Of a DNA stretch of 64,000 nt, positions 50,601-59,240 are shown in pieces. A program made the translations under genes and the position numbers. Positions within the stretch are counted from its first letter, which is position 1. The number at the start of each line of letters is the position of its first letter. The notes beneath the pieces are model-generated. The model was not told where the DNA came from. It searched no databases and saw nothing but the letters and a program-made list of their open reading frames with translations. Source of the DNA: Pythium myriotylum (taxonomy: Eukaryota; Oomycota; Peronosporomycetes; Pythiales; Pythiaceae); contig JALJCQ010000012.1 of NCBI GenBank assembly GCA_023091665.1, positions 3,782,001 through 3,846,000 of the forward strand, given 5' to 3'.

Positions 50601-51520
50601 ATCAGACTTGCGACCTTGACAACTCGAATGTTGTCCCGTTCGACGACCTCGTTCTTTTCACGGTACGCCTCGATGGCTCGCTTTTCGGCGGTTAGCGATG
50701 CAACAGTGCGGATCGAGCTCAGTGTCTCTTCTGCAATTGCTCCAGCTTCAGCATAACGCATCTGCGACTCAGCGGACCATTTGCGTACCGTCGCCAGCAG
50801 AAAGCCCATGGATATCGCCATCATTGGCATAACTGCCATCATCACCAGCGTCGTGTCCCAGCCTTTGATGAAGCCGATGACGTACCCAGCAAGGAACTGG
50901 CACCCGTACTTGATGGCTTCGCCTAATTTGCTTCCCATGCCGTCCTTGATCTTGACCGTGTCTCCCGTTAGTCGCGTCTGGAGTTGCATGGCGTCATGCT
51001 TGTCGTACCAGGCGATATCCATGTAGAGCATGTGGCGAAGTGCCTCTGCGCGTAGCTTTCTCATCTGGATCTCCGCAGTCGTTGTGAGCAACGTGTAGGA
51101 AACATAGTCGACGACGAAAAGAGCGATCGCGATGTAGAGATAGTCCAGTGCGGCCGAGTTGACCTTGTCCTTGTCGACACCGCCGCCTGCTTGCTGGAAC
51201 GCCGAGATTGCTTTGCCGAAGACCAGCGCCATGCACGGGAAGAGTACACCGCTCGCAGCAGCACAGAGTACGCCAATCGCGAGACAGAGTTTGTCATAGG
51301 CCGTCGCGAAACGGTAGAGCGCTGAGAATGCAACGGGTGGCTCAAGCGTCTTCTTCCCGTTCTTCTCGTTATCAGCAGGCGACTCGCTACTGTTGCCTTC
51401 ACTCGTGTTTTTCTTCGTGGAATCAGCTGAGATCTGGACCGTCATAGCTGCGTCATGGTCGCGATCACCCCGAGGCGTTCGCGCTTGAGCGTACGGCGTC
51501 GCACGCGGAGAGTTGCTCAT
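47657..51520 (-). CDS. ABCB-type full transporter (P-glycoprotein-like) 1
   Basis: A 1287-residue exporter with the layout TMD1-NBD1-TMD2-NBD2, typical of ABCB/MDR proteins that pump lipophilic compounds out of cells using ATP. The N-terminal 70 residues are polar. NBD1 has Walker A GASGGGKST, signature MSGGQKQRIAIARA and Walker B LVLDEATSALD. NBD2 has GPSGGGKST, LSGGQKQ and LLLDEATSALD. Both D-loops and H-loops (IVIAHRLST) are intact, so both sites look competent. The ATG at 51520 gives MSNSPRATPYAQ. The NBD parts are almost identical to those of the gene at 55380, while the membrane domains and the linker (about residues 650-710) differ. No introns. Confidence 0.95.
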   Translation of the reverse strand: MSNSPRATPYAQARTPRGDRDHDAAMTVQISADSTKKNTSEGNSSESPADNEKNGKKTLEPPVAFSALYRFATAYDKLCLAIGVLCAAASGVLFPCMALVFGKAISAFQQAGGGVDKDKVNSAALDYLYIAIALFVVDYVSYTLLTTTAEIQMRKLRAEALRHMLYMDIAWYDKHDAMQLQTRLTGDTVKIKDGMGSKLGEAIKYGCQFLAGYVIGFIKGWDTTLVMMAVMPMMAISMGFLLATVRKWSAESQMRYAEAGAIAEETLSSIRTVASLTAEKRAIEAYREKNEVVERDNIRVVKVASLILGFFMASTWIMYAAGLWYGGYRVSHAKATPMEVFQGFFGVLLGTIAIAQISPGITAVAEARGAAAGLYKILDTPSAIDASKNEGIIPPSCEGRIEAIDLHFAYPTRLDAPILQGYNVTIDAGQTVAFVGASGGGKSTLISLLERYYNPQRGQLLLDGRDISSLNLKWLRSQIGVVSQEPVLFAQTILENIMAGGENVTREQAIAAAKMANAHSFISTLPQQYDTLVGEKGVSMSGGQKQRIAIARAIVRNPKILVLDEATSALDAQSERVVQDALNDLMDKTHMTTIVIAHRLSTVRRADKIVVLSGGRVVEEGTHAELMGIDDGVYNNLYTIQEGQASEEAEGAYTSGTTSSIARQRSTRSSRSSHDDRPIQASDVNDSYSSKSKRFSVLDAMQLSQPERRLFNIGAFASAMSGFAMPLSALLISQLLTSMIQKYGEYEGTGDRTFLDSMSDDVTKYGAIYVGGAFGVWIARSTSSYCFRFMQQKLTTRVRTIQFTALCRQNIAFFDQKEHGTGALTADLSTFATNMSPLSGDTLGRVVESVFTFAAAMVISFAFGSWLLSLIMLIIFPLLALSEGLRTRSVRQASSVSDELSAVGAHASEALCNMRTVVALGLEDRLRDKFALLLDAPLKHGRRESQINGLAFGFGSFIVFGTYSLVFWYGGKLVRDGDISFVEMMRTLMAVMMSSQAVGAAASFLVDSEHAFKSGAALFALRDRELPIDSFGEDGERPSSVQGKIEFKNITFRYPTRPEVSVLKNYNLTIEPGQTVAFCGPSGGGKSTCISLLERFYDPLEGEVLLDGRNIKNLNLQWLRSQFGLVGQEPTLFIGTIAQNIAYGLESQPSQTEIEAAAKMANAHDFIMKFPDGYETQVGMKGEQLSGGQKQRIAIARAVLKNPNVLLLDEATSALDSESEKVVQEALDKVMALQRRTTIVIAHRLSTIRKADKICVVSGGKIAEQGSHAELMALGGIYRKLVESATA

Positions 51521-51689
51521 GAGAAGTCAGGGTTTGTTCGAAGGCTTTATCGTGTCTTTGAGGATGAGAATTGGAGAATGAGGCTGAGCTCTTCCATCGC
51601 CACGCACAAACAGAGACGGGATGACCAGCGACGGTGAGACCTACCACAGAGATATGAACACCAGGCAACCCATTCGCCAAATTGCCCAC

Positions 51690-51710
51690 CGACATAATCG
51701 AAGAGTGATG
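51690..51710 (+). repeat. 21-bp direct repeat, copy 1
   Basis: Identical to 51774-51794; 170 bp upstream of the ABC transporter 1 start. It may be a duplicated transcription-factor site. Confidence 0.7.
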
Positions 51711-51773
51711 GCTATCGTGACGAGTTGGATTGATGGGACCAGTCAAAGATCAAGTACAGCGCAACCCGGCAAG

Positions 51774-51794
51774 CGACATAATCGAAGAGTGATG
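51774..51794 (+). repeat. 21-bp direct repeat, copy 2
   Basis: Second copy of the element at 51690, 84 bp away. Confidence 0.7.
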
Positions 51795-52107
51795 CTCGTC
51801 GTGATGAATCCTCGGTGGGCGTCATCTCTGAGTGATGGTGAACCATCAGCAAGACCGTCACTCATTGATTACGTCTTGATCAGCCACGACGACTCCTACT
51901 GTACCAATCGATATGGCTTTGCGAGCAGAGCACCACGCACTTCGCCAGTCTCGATCCACTGTCGTTTGCGAGGATCTCCCTGAATGGATTTGGGTAGCGG
52001 CTCTCAACTCGACACTGCTCCAGTGTCAAGTTGTGAACTTCAAGTAAAAAGCAATCTCCATGCTGTTTACACATTTAAAACACTACGTTGGAGAAGACAG
52101 GATATGT

Positions 52108-53724
52108 TTAGGCCGACGGAGGGAAGATAATGGTCTGCATGCCTCGCGCGGGCAGCGTCACACTCACTGTCTGGCCCGAAGGTCCCTGGATCACGAGACT
52201 CGTTGCGTCACTCGCGCGGTTACACAGCACCACCACATATCGCTTCTCGGGCGTGACGAACGCCGTACGATGCAGCTTTCCTCCCCAGTCCTTCTTAGTT
52301 AACGCCGGAAACTCGACGCGCACGGATCCAGGAGGCACGAACTTGGCCAAGTGGCCGAGGTAGTAGTACATGGGCTGCTTGTAGAATTCGGTGCCAGACT
52401 TCTCGTCGACAATGATCGGAGCGTCGACAAAGTTCTTGGCCCAGTTCGGACCGCCGTTGGTGTCGAGAGCCAAATTCCAGTCGGTCCAACCGACCGTGAA
52501 TACGTTGATGTCCTCGATGATGTCACGCGCATAGTTCTCAGCTCGGTACCAAATCTGATCGGGCTCCTGGATCTTGACTCCGGCACCCGTACCAATCACA
52601 CTCGGTAGGTAGCCTTCACAAGACTCGGTCGCGAGGATGAACAAGCTCGGGTACTTGTTGTGGAAGTCGAGCACCTTACCAAAGTCTCCTCCTGAGTCCG
52701 CGAAAAAGAAATCAAGGTTCTTGTACCAGTGAATACCGACGCCATCCAGGTACTTCATGGCATCGGCATCGTCATAGACCTTGCTACGGTCAGGTAGGTC
52801 GGCCTTGTTGTCGTCGTGTCCCATGAGCTTCAAGTTGGGGAACTTTGCCTTGATCATCGGTCCCAAGTCGAGTTTGATGAAATCGCGCTCCTGCTCAGGC
52901 GTGAAGCGTAACTGCTGCCAGGCGTTGGGTTTGATGAGGGGCTCGATTGGCTCGTTTTGCACCGTGAGCCCCCACATCTTGATTCCTTCGTTCTCAAAGG
53001 CCTCAATTGCCTTGGTGTAGTATAGCGCCAAAGCCTTCCAGTACTTGTCGCCGGGCTCTCCCTTCATGTGGCAGTTGGTCGTCACGTTTTCCCGTGTGAG
53101 CCACACCGGCGGCGCCCACGACGAAGCGAAGATCGAGAGATTGCGCGACGTCATCGCAAGGGCGCGGTGGATGAGGTTGAGTTTGTTCGATCGCGGCGCG
53201 CGGTCCACATCAATCGAGAACTTGGTCATGGCAAAGTCGTCAGGGTTGTCGTTGTATGAATAGACGCTCTCAGAGAAGTCGGTCGAAGAGATTGGGATGC
53301 GACCCACCGAGTACTGGATGCCATCCACTGAGTAGTAAGCATCGAGCACCTTCTGCTGCAGCTTGGGTGAAAGCTTGTAGATGTTGATGGCCGCGGCGTC
53401 TGTGAACGCACCGCCGAAACCGAGCATCGTCTGGTACTGACGAGTCGGGTCAATGGACAGGTCCACTGTCTTTGGCTTGGTCGCATCCACGGCGACGGTA
53501 GTATACGTGAGGCGATCCCCTGCTCGGGAAGTCGTGTAAACGCCGACTTGGCCGCTCTTGAGGTTGAGGTAATCATTCGAGACTGAGTCACATGAGTCCA
53601 CTGTGCAGACGCACACGCTGTCGAGGTTCTTGCCGAAGCGTGTCGAGAAGTTGTTGCAGGCAGCATCGGCCGAGGCCATAAGCAGTGCCGACGCAAAGAG
53701 AGCAGTCGCCCAAGTTCGCAGCAT
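52108..53724 (-). CDS. GH30 glucosylceramidase-like glycoside hydrolase
   Basis: A 538-residue secreted or lysosomal enzyme of glycoside hydrolase family 30, related to glucocerebrosidase (GBA), which hydrolyses glucosylceramide. The ATG at 53724 begins a signal peptide (MLRTWATALFASALLMASADA); the longer frame upstream runs through a CT microsatellite and is rejected. An N-terminal Cys-rich segment (CVCTVDSCDS) resembles that of GBA. Core motifs: GFGGAFTDAAA, RIPISSTDFS, ASSWAPPVWL, LTVQNEP with the acid/base Glu258, and ATESCEGY with the nucleophile Glu367. A beta-sheet C-terminal domain follows. All catalytic parts are present. Substrate could be glucosylceramide or a related glucoside. 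Confidence 0.92.
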   Translation of the reverse strand: MLRTWATALFASALLMASADAACNNFSTRFGKNLDSVCVCTVDSCDSVSNDYLNLKSGQVGVYTTSRAGDRLTYTTVAVDATKPKTVDLSIDPTRQYQTMLGFGGAFTDAAAINIYKLSPKLQQKVLDAYYSVDGIQYSVGRIPISSTDFSESVYSYNDNPDDFAMTKFSIDVDRAPRSNKLNLIHRALAMTSRNLSIFASSWAPPVWLTRENVTTNCHMKGEPGDKYWKALALYYTKAIEAFENEGIKMWGLTVQNEPIEPLIKPNAWQQLRFTPEQERDFIKLDLGPMIKAKFPNLKLMGHDDNKADLPDRSKVYDDADAMKYLDGVGIHWYKNLDFFFADSGGDFGKVLDFHNKYPSLFILATESCEGYLPSVIGTGAGVKIQEPDQIWYRAENYARDIIEDINVFTVGWTDWNLALDTNGGPNWAKNFVDAPIIVDEKSGTEFYKQPMYYYLGHLAKFVPPGSVRVEFPALTKKDWGGKLHRTAFVTPEKRYVVVLCNRASDATSLVIQGPSGQTVSVTLPARGMQTIIFPPSA

Positions 53725-53736
53725 TGGTGTCGTCGT

Positions 53737-53738
<2 letters not shown>

Positions 53739-53770
<32 letters not shown>
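53739..53770. repeat. (CT)16 microsatellite in the GH30 leader
   Basis: Sixteen CT units lie 15 bp upstream of the GH30 ATG, probably in its 5' UTR, reading (AG)n on the gene strand. Confidence 0.95.
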
Positions 53771-53773
<3 letters not shown>

Positions 53774-55192
53774 GTTGCGAGGAAAACGAAGAATGACTGA
53801 GCGGCTTCACCCATGGACCTGAATGCGGAGGCTCGAATGTTTACTGCCGTTGATGTACCTCCGGCACATCCCACCGAAGTGATGAATCAACTCCGCGGTG
53901 GAGCGTATCGCACGTAGAAGGTTCTCTCATGGATAAGGCCGCCTCTTGGTGGAGAAAACATCTCTGTTCGCGTCGGTCTGAGCCTCAACTTGAGGATCAC
54001 ACCTCTTCCACCGAGATCGGCAAATTTGCCATAGAGTTCAAGTCTCCAATGGGAAATCTGGGCAAGTGGTGTCTTCGTCAATTCAGTATATTGAGGCGGT
54101 CGTCGCCAGCATTCGATCCGAACGTGCATATTGATTTTGCTATTCTGGACAAGGCATCGACCAGAGCTGGTGACTGGGCAGACAGAAAACAGCCAGTTTA
54201 CAACGGAATCAGATCAAATCATCTTCCAAAGAGAAGACAGCATCGACTTCAAGACATGCAGTGGATGCGCTTGGCGATCACAGCAGTCTGCTGGCTACTG
54301 AGCCACTGAGCCTGCTTTGCGACGAAGCGATACGAGAATTGAGAGTCAGCCGAATATTCGATGAACGGATATGAAGAGAGTCGCCTCCGTGGGAAGCACA
54401 CTGAATCACTGGTAGGGTTCACCTTGGTCACCTCCGAGAGAGATGCAGTACTCGAACAAGTCTTGCTCTTGAGAAAGATGATTGATCTTGGTGATCGCTG
54501 AGATGGAAAGATACAGCCCGCGCGACTGCAGCGTTTCATCACTGTTTGGAGCCAGTTCAAAACTGTGATGAAACGCTGCTGTTTCGTGATGCAGTCCACA
54601 TAATTGTGTAGGCAACTGATTGTGGTGGAGTTCGAGGTGTAATTTCGCGAACAAACTTCTTCAGCCTTCGCACGAAGTGGAGGAGTCAGTTGTCTTCAAG
54701 CTTGAAGATTGGCTTCCTTACACAGCAGTCCATCTCGCAAGACCAATCATTCCAAAACACATACCTTCTAATCATTCCATCGTTGCTCTCTCTCTCTCTC
54801 TCGATAGTTCTTCGGCCGGTAGCTCGATCGAAGTCCACCGATGAAGAACATGCAAACATGTGGAGTGTTTCTCTTGGAAATCGTTGTTTTGTTTAGGATA
54901 ACTTGGACAAAGCCGTGACTTCGTGGTGTACAACTTTAAGAGCCGAGTTGAATCTGGGGAGACAGACGTTCCACCAAACCGGAGTGCACAAGTTCATGGC
55001 GAGAAAGCAACGGCGCTGACTCACCGAAGGTCCTCGACGATTGGCCTAAAATTTAACCTCTACCTTTTCATCGATTACCTGTATTTTATGATATAGTCAT
55101 TGTTTTGAGGCTCGGTCGTGAAGAGTGTGGAAATAGTGCTTTTTTAGATCATCCAAAAAGCACTTTTCTTACTGAGCTCCAAGAGTGATGAC

Positions 55193-55215
55193 CAAGTTGC
55201 CCGAGACCATCACTC
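55193..55215. promoter_or_regulatory. Inverted pair of GAGTGATG octamers
   Basis: GAGTGATG at 55193-55200 and its reverse complement at 55208-55215 form a spaced palindrome about 165-190 bp upstream of the ABC transporter 2 start. The same octamer is repeated upstream of ABC transporter 1 and occurs once upstream of the thioesterase-like gene at 17510. A shared regulatory site is inferred. Confidence 0.4.
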
Positions 55216-55379
55216 TGTGATGATGTTTTGTTTATTCTGGTGGAAAGTACACACCGCTCGTTCGACTGCTGTGTGGTCACGTGGGTCGTGCCGAGCGTCC
55301 CGCCATTTGCTCCGATCTATTGCTCAATCTCCAATTTGCTGTGCGATCCAGAAAGCCCAATAGCCAAACTCTGACTGCC

Positions 55380-58300
55380 ATGGGCGACTCGCCACGATCG
55401 GGTCACTACGACCCTATCACCACTCCTCGAGACGCGGATTCTGCTGACCGTCAGGATTCAACGGTTGTGGTCGGAGTGTCGGGAAACGATCTTTCGTCGA
55501 AACCCACCAGCAGCAAACTTGATGGGACCGACGACTCTACTGAAGCGAAGAAGAAGGCAGATCCGCCAGTGCCGTTCGCCGCGCTCTACCGCTTCGCGAC
55601 GGCCTTTGACAAACTCTGCCTCGCGATCGGCGTGCTCTGCTCGGCGATTAGTGGTGTGCTATACCCATGCATGGCGCTGGTCTTCGGCAAGGCTATCTCG
55701 GCGTTTCAGCAAGCAGACGGCGGTGTCGACAAGGACAAGGTCAACTCGGCCGCACTGGACTATCTCTATATTGCGATCGCTCTATTCGTCGTTGACTACG
55801 TTTCTTACGCTCTTCTGAGTCTGACGGCCGAGGGCCAGATGAAGAAGCTACGCACGGAAGCACTTCACCACATGCTCTACATGGATATTTCCTGGTACGA
55901 TACGAACGACGCCATGCAACTACAGACTCGACTGACGGGTGACACAGTCAAAATCAGGGATGGTATGGGGAACAAACTCGGTGAAGCCATCAAGTACGGA
56001 TGCCAATTTCTTGCTGGGTACGTGATCGGCTTCGTCAAAGGTTGGGATACGACGCTGGTGATGGCTTGTGTCATGCCCATGATGGCCATCTCGATGGCTG
56101 TTCTGCTCGGATTGATCCGCACTCGGTCGCAGGCAGCGCAGGCTCTCTACGCTGAAGGCGGTGCGATCGCGGAAGAGTCGCTCGGATCCATTCGAACAAT
56201 TGCCTCCCTGACGGCTGAGAAGCGAGTGATCGAGGCATATCACCAGAAGAACCTCCTTGTCGAAGAGATGAACATTCAGCTCGTGAAGGTCGCGTCTCTA
56301 ATCCTCGGCTTTTTCATGGCGAGTACCTGGATCATGTACGCAGCTGGTCTCTGGTACGGTGGCTCGCGCGTCTCGCACGCGAAGGCGACGCCAATGGAGG
56401 TGTTCCAAGGCTTCTACGGAGTGTTACTCGGCACGCTCTCGCTCGTAGCAATCTCGCCTAGTATCACGGCAATAGCCAAAGCTCGCGGTGCCGCTGCAGG
56501 TCTCTACAAGATCCTCGACACGCCCTCGGCCATCGATGCATCCAAAAACGAAGGTATCATCCCACCATCCTGCGAAGGTCGCATCGAAGCCATCGACCTC
56601 CACTTTGCTTACCCAACTCGACTCGACGCACCCATTCTCCAAGGATACAACGTCACCATCGACGCTGGACAAACCGTCGCCTTCGTCGGCGCAAGCGGCG
56701 GAGGCAAGAGCACGCTCATCTCGCTGCTCGAGCGATACTACAACCCTCAGCGCGGCCAGTTGTTGCTTGACGGCCGCGACATCAGCTCGCTCAACCTCAA
56801 GTGGCTGCGCTCGCAGATCGGCGTGGTGTCACAGGAGCCCGTGTTATTTGCACAGACGATCCTGGAGAACATCATGGCTGGCGGCGAGAACGTGACGCGA
56901 GAACAGGCCATCGCAGCCGCCAAGATGGCCAACGCGCACAGCTTCATCTCGACGCTGCCGCAGCAGTACGACACGCTCGTGGGCGAGAAAGGCGTGTCCA
57001 TGTCTGGTGGCCAGAAGCAGCGCATCGCTATTGCGCGCGCTATCGTACGCAACCCGAAGATCCTTGTACTGGATGAGGCTACGAGTGCGCTGGATGCACA
57101 GAGCGAGCGTGTGGTGCAGGACGCGCTGAATGATTTGATGGACAAGACCCACATGACGACGATCGTGATCGCGCATCGGCTGTCGACGGTGCGTCGCGCA
57201 GACAAAATTGTGGTGCTGTCTGGCGGCCGCGTGGTCGAAGAAGGCACGCACGCTGAGTTGATGGGAATTGATGACGGAGTTTACAACAAACTGTACACGA
57301 TTCAAGACGGAACAACGTCACCTGAAGAAAGCATAGCGGGGCGAAGCCGCGTAGAGTCGACTCAATCTGAACTTCGCCTTAGCTCCATCGGCAGTGCGAA
57401 CGAGTTCGACGAGATTTTACCAGTGAACAGCAGCGACCGGGCCGCCACTGACAAGAAATTTACTGTATTTGATGCTATGGAGCTCAGCCACGCCGAGTTC
57501 AATCTGTTCACGCTCGGGTCGCTCGTATCGGCCATCGCTGGGTTCGCCATGCCGATTTCGGCGCTGTTAATATCTCAATTGTTGACATCCATGGTCCACA
57601 AGTACAGTCAGTACGAGGCTACGGGGAACGATTCGTTCCTCGATTCACTATCGGACGACGTGACCAAGTATGGGGCGTTCTACGTGGGCGGTGCCTTTGT
57701 GCTTTGGGGTCTCAAGTCGACAGCGACTTTTTGTTTCCGCTTCATGCAGCAAAAGCTCGTAACACGCGTTCGCATGATCCAGTTTACGGCTCTCTGTCGG
57801 CAAAACATTGGATTCTTTGATGAGAAAGAGCACGGCACTGGTGCATTGACGGCCGATCTGTCGACGTTTGCAACTAACATGGCGCCTCTCTCGGGCGATA
57901 CGCTAGGCCGCGTGGTCGAGGCGTTCTTCACGTTTGCGGCCGCATTGGTGATCTCCTTTGCACTCGGTAGCTGGCTACTCTCGTTGATTATGCTCGTCAT
58001 CTTCCCTCTTTTGATCATCAACGAAGCTGTGCGATCACGAGCAACTCGAGTAGCCTCTGGCGTGTCCACTGAACTGTCTGAAGTCGGAGCTTACGCATCG
58101 GAGGCGCTCTGCAACATGCGGACGGTTGTGTCTTTGGGCCTTGAGGACCACCTCCATCACAGGTTTGCCTCTCTCTTGGACGTGCCGCTAAACCGTGGTC
58201 GACGAGAAGCTCAAATCAACGCTGTCGCGTTCGGATGTGGTTCTTTCATTGTGTTTGGCACGTACGCGTTCGTGTTTTGGTACGGCGGCAAGCTCGTTCG

Positions 58301-59240
58301 CGACGGCGACATCTCGTTCGTCGAAATGATGCGAACTTTGATGGCCATCATGATGGCAGCGCAAGGGGTCGGGGCCCAAGCATCATTCTTCGCAGACTCG
58401 GAGCACGCATTCAAGTCTGGAGCAGCTTTGTTCGCGCTTCGTGACCGCGAACTCCCGATCGATTCCTTCGGAGAAGATGGCGAACGACCGTCGTCGGTGC
58501 AGGGCAAGATCGAGTTCAAGAACATCACTTTCCGATACCCAACGCGACCCGAAGTCAGCGTGCTCAAGAACTACAACCTTACGATCGAACCAGGACAGAC
58601 TGTCGCGTTCTGCGGACCTTCGGGCGGTGGCAAGTCGACGTGCATCTCGCTGCTGGAGCGATTCTACGATCCGCTGGAGGGAGAAGTCCTTCTTGACGGA
58701 CGCAACATCAAGAATCTCAACTTACAGTGGCTACGCAGCCAGTTCGGTCTCGTGGGCCAGGAACCAACGCTCTTCATCGGCACGATCGCACAGAACATCG
58801 CGTACGGACTCGAGTCGCAGCCGTCGCAAACCGAGATCGAGGCTGCCGCCAAGATGGCCAACGCACACGACTTTATCATGAAGTTCCCCGACGGGTACGA
58901 GACGCAGGTGGGCATGAAGGGCGAGCAGCTGTCTGGCGGTCAGAAGCAGCGCATCGCCATCGCACGTGCCGTGCTCAAGAACCCGAACGTGCTGCTGCTG
59001 GACGAGGCCACGAGTGCGCTCGACTCGGAGAGCGAGAAAGTCGTGCAGGAGGCGCTGGACAAGGTCATGGCGCTCCAGCGACGCACGACGATCGTCATCG
59101 CGCACCGGCTGTCGACGATCCGCAAGGCGGACAAGATCTGCGTGGTGAGTGGCGGCAAGATCGCGGAGCAAGGCTCGCACGCCGAGCTGATGGCGCTCGG
59201 CGGCATCTACCACAAGCTGGTCGAGTCGGCCACGGCATAA
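55380..59240 (+). CDS. ABCB-type full transporter (P-glycoprotein-like) 2
   Basis: A 1286-residue paralogue of the gene at 47657 with the same domain order. I use the ATG at 55380 (MGDSPRSGHYDPI); the frame is open upstream from a GTG. Walker A motifs lie at about residues 437 and 1079, and signature motifs at 541 (MSGGQ) and 1184 (LSGGQ). From about residue 370 to 640 and from 1010 to the end, the protein matches transporter 1 almost exactly, and identity runs about 20 bp past the stop. TMD1, the linker and TMD2 differ much more, including synonymous positions. The likely role is export of lipophilic toxins or lipids; different TMDs may recognise different substrates. Confidence 0.95.
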   Translation: MGDSPRSGHYDPITTPRDADSADRQDSTVVVGVSGNDLSSKPTSSKLDGTDDSTEAKKKADPPVPFAALYRFATAFDKLCLAIGVLCSAISGVLYPCMALVFGKAISAFQQADGGVDKDKVNSAALDYLYIAIALFVVDYVSYALLSLTAEGQMKKLRTEALHHMLYMDISWYDTNDAMQLQTRLTGDTVKIRDGMGNKLGEAIKYGCQFLAGYVIGFVKGWDTTLVMACVMPMMAISMAVLLGLIRTRSQAAQALYAEGGAIAEESLGSIRTIASLTAEKRVIEAYHQKNLLVEEMNIQLVKVASLILGFFMASTWIMYAAGLWYGGSRVSHAKATPMEVFQGFYGVLLGTLSLVAISPSITAIAKARGAAAGLYKILDTPSAIDASKNEGIIPPSCEGRIEAIDLHFAYPTRLDAPILQGYNVTIDAGQTVAFVGASGGGKSTLISLLERYYNPQRGQLLLDGRDISSLNLKWLRSQIGVVSQEPVLFAQTILENIMAGGENVTREQAIAAAKMANAHSFISTLPQQYDTLVGEKGVSMSGGQKQRIAIARAIVRNPKILVLDEATSALDAQSERVVQDALNDLMDKTHMTTIVIAHRLSTVRRADKIVVLSGGRVVEEGTHAELMGIDDGVYNKLYTIQDGTTSPEESIAGRSRVESTQSELRLSSIGSANEFDEILPVNSSDRAATDKKFTVFDAMELSHAEFNLFTLGSLVSAIAGFAMPISALLISQLLTSMVHKYSQYEATGNDSFLDSLSDDVTKYGAFYVGGAFVLWGLKSTATFCFRFMQQKLVTRVRMIQFTALCRQNIGFFDEKEHGTGALTADLSTFATNMAPLSGDTLGRVVEAFFTFAAALVISFALGSWLLSLIMLVIFPLLIINEAVRSRATRVASGVSTELSEVGAYASEALCNMRTVVSLGLEDHLHHRFASLLDVPLNRGRREAQINAVAFGCGSFIVFGTYAFVFWYGGKLVRDGDISFVEMMRTLMAIMMAAQGVGAQASFFADSEHAFKSGAALFALRDRELPIDSFGEDGERPSSVQGKIEFKNITFRYPTRPEVSVLKNYNLTIEPGQTVAFCGPSGGGKSTCISLLERFYDPLEGEVLLDGRNIKNLNLQWLRSQFGLVGQEPTLFIGTIAQNIAYGLESQPSQTEIEAAAKMANAHDFIMKFPDGYETQVGMKGEQLSGGQKQRIAIARAVLKNPNVLLLDEATSALDSESEKVVQEALDKVMALQRRTTIVIAHRLSTIRKADKICVVSGGKIAEQGSHAELMALGGIYHKLVESATA

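Larger units (their letters stand above)
51521..52107. promoter_or_regulatory. Upstream region of ABC transporter 1 with repeated GAGTGATG sites
   Basis: About 590 bp between the ABC start and the 3' end of the GH30 gene. A 21-bp sequence (CGACATAATCGAAGAGTGATG) occurs twice without change, at 51690-51710 and 51774-51794. The octamer GAGTGATG occurs again at about 51833. The same octamer lies upstream of the second ABC gene. Confidence 0.5.
53725..55379. other. Divergent upstream region of GH30 and ABC transporter 2
   Basis: About 1.65 kb with no supported gene. It holds a (CT)16 microsatellite at 53739-53770, a hairpin with 15-bp arms at 54528-54542 and 54565-54579, a short CT run near 54788, and the GAGTGATG inverted pair at 55193-55215. 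Frames on both strands lack domains. Confidence 0.5.

Noticed and set aside
53725..53874. N-terminal extension of the GH30 protein through the CT repeat
   Set aside because: It would encode an Arg-Glu dipeptide repeat ahead of a good signal peptide; the ATG at 53724 is the natural start.
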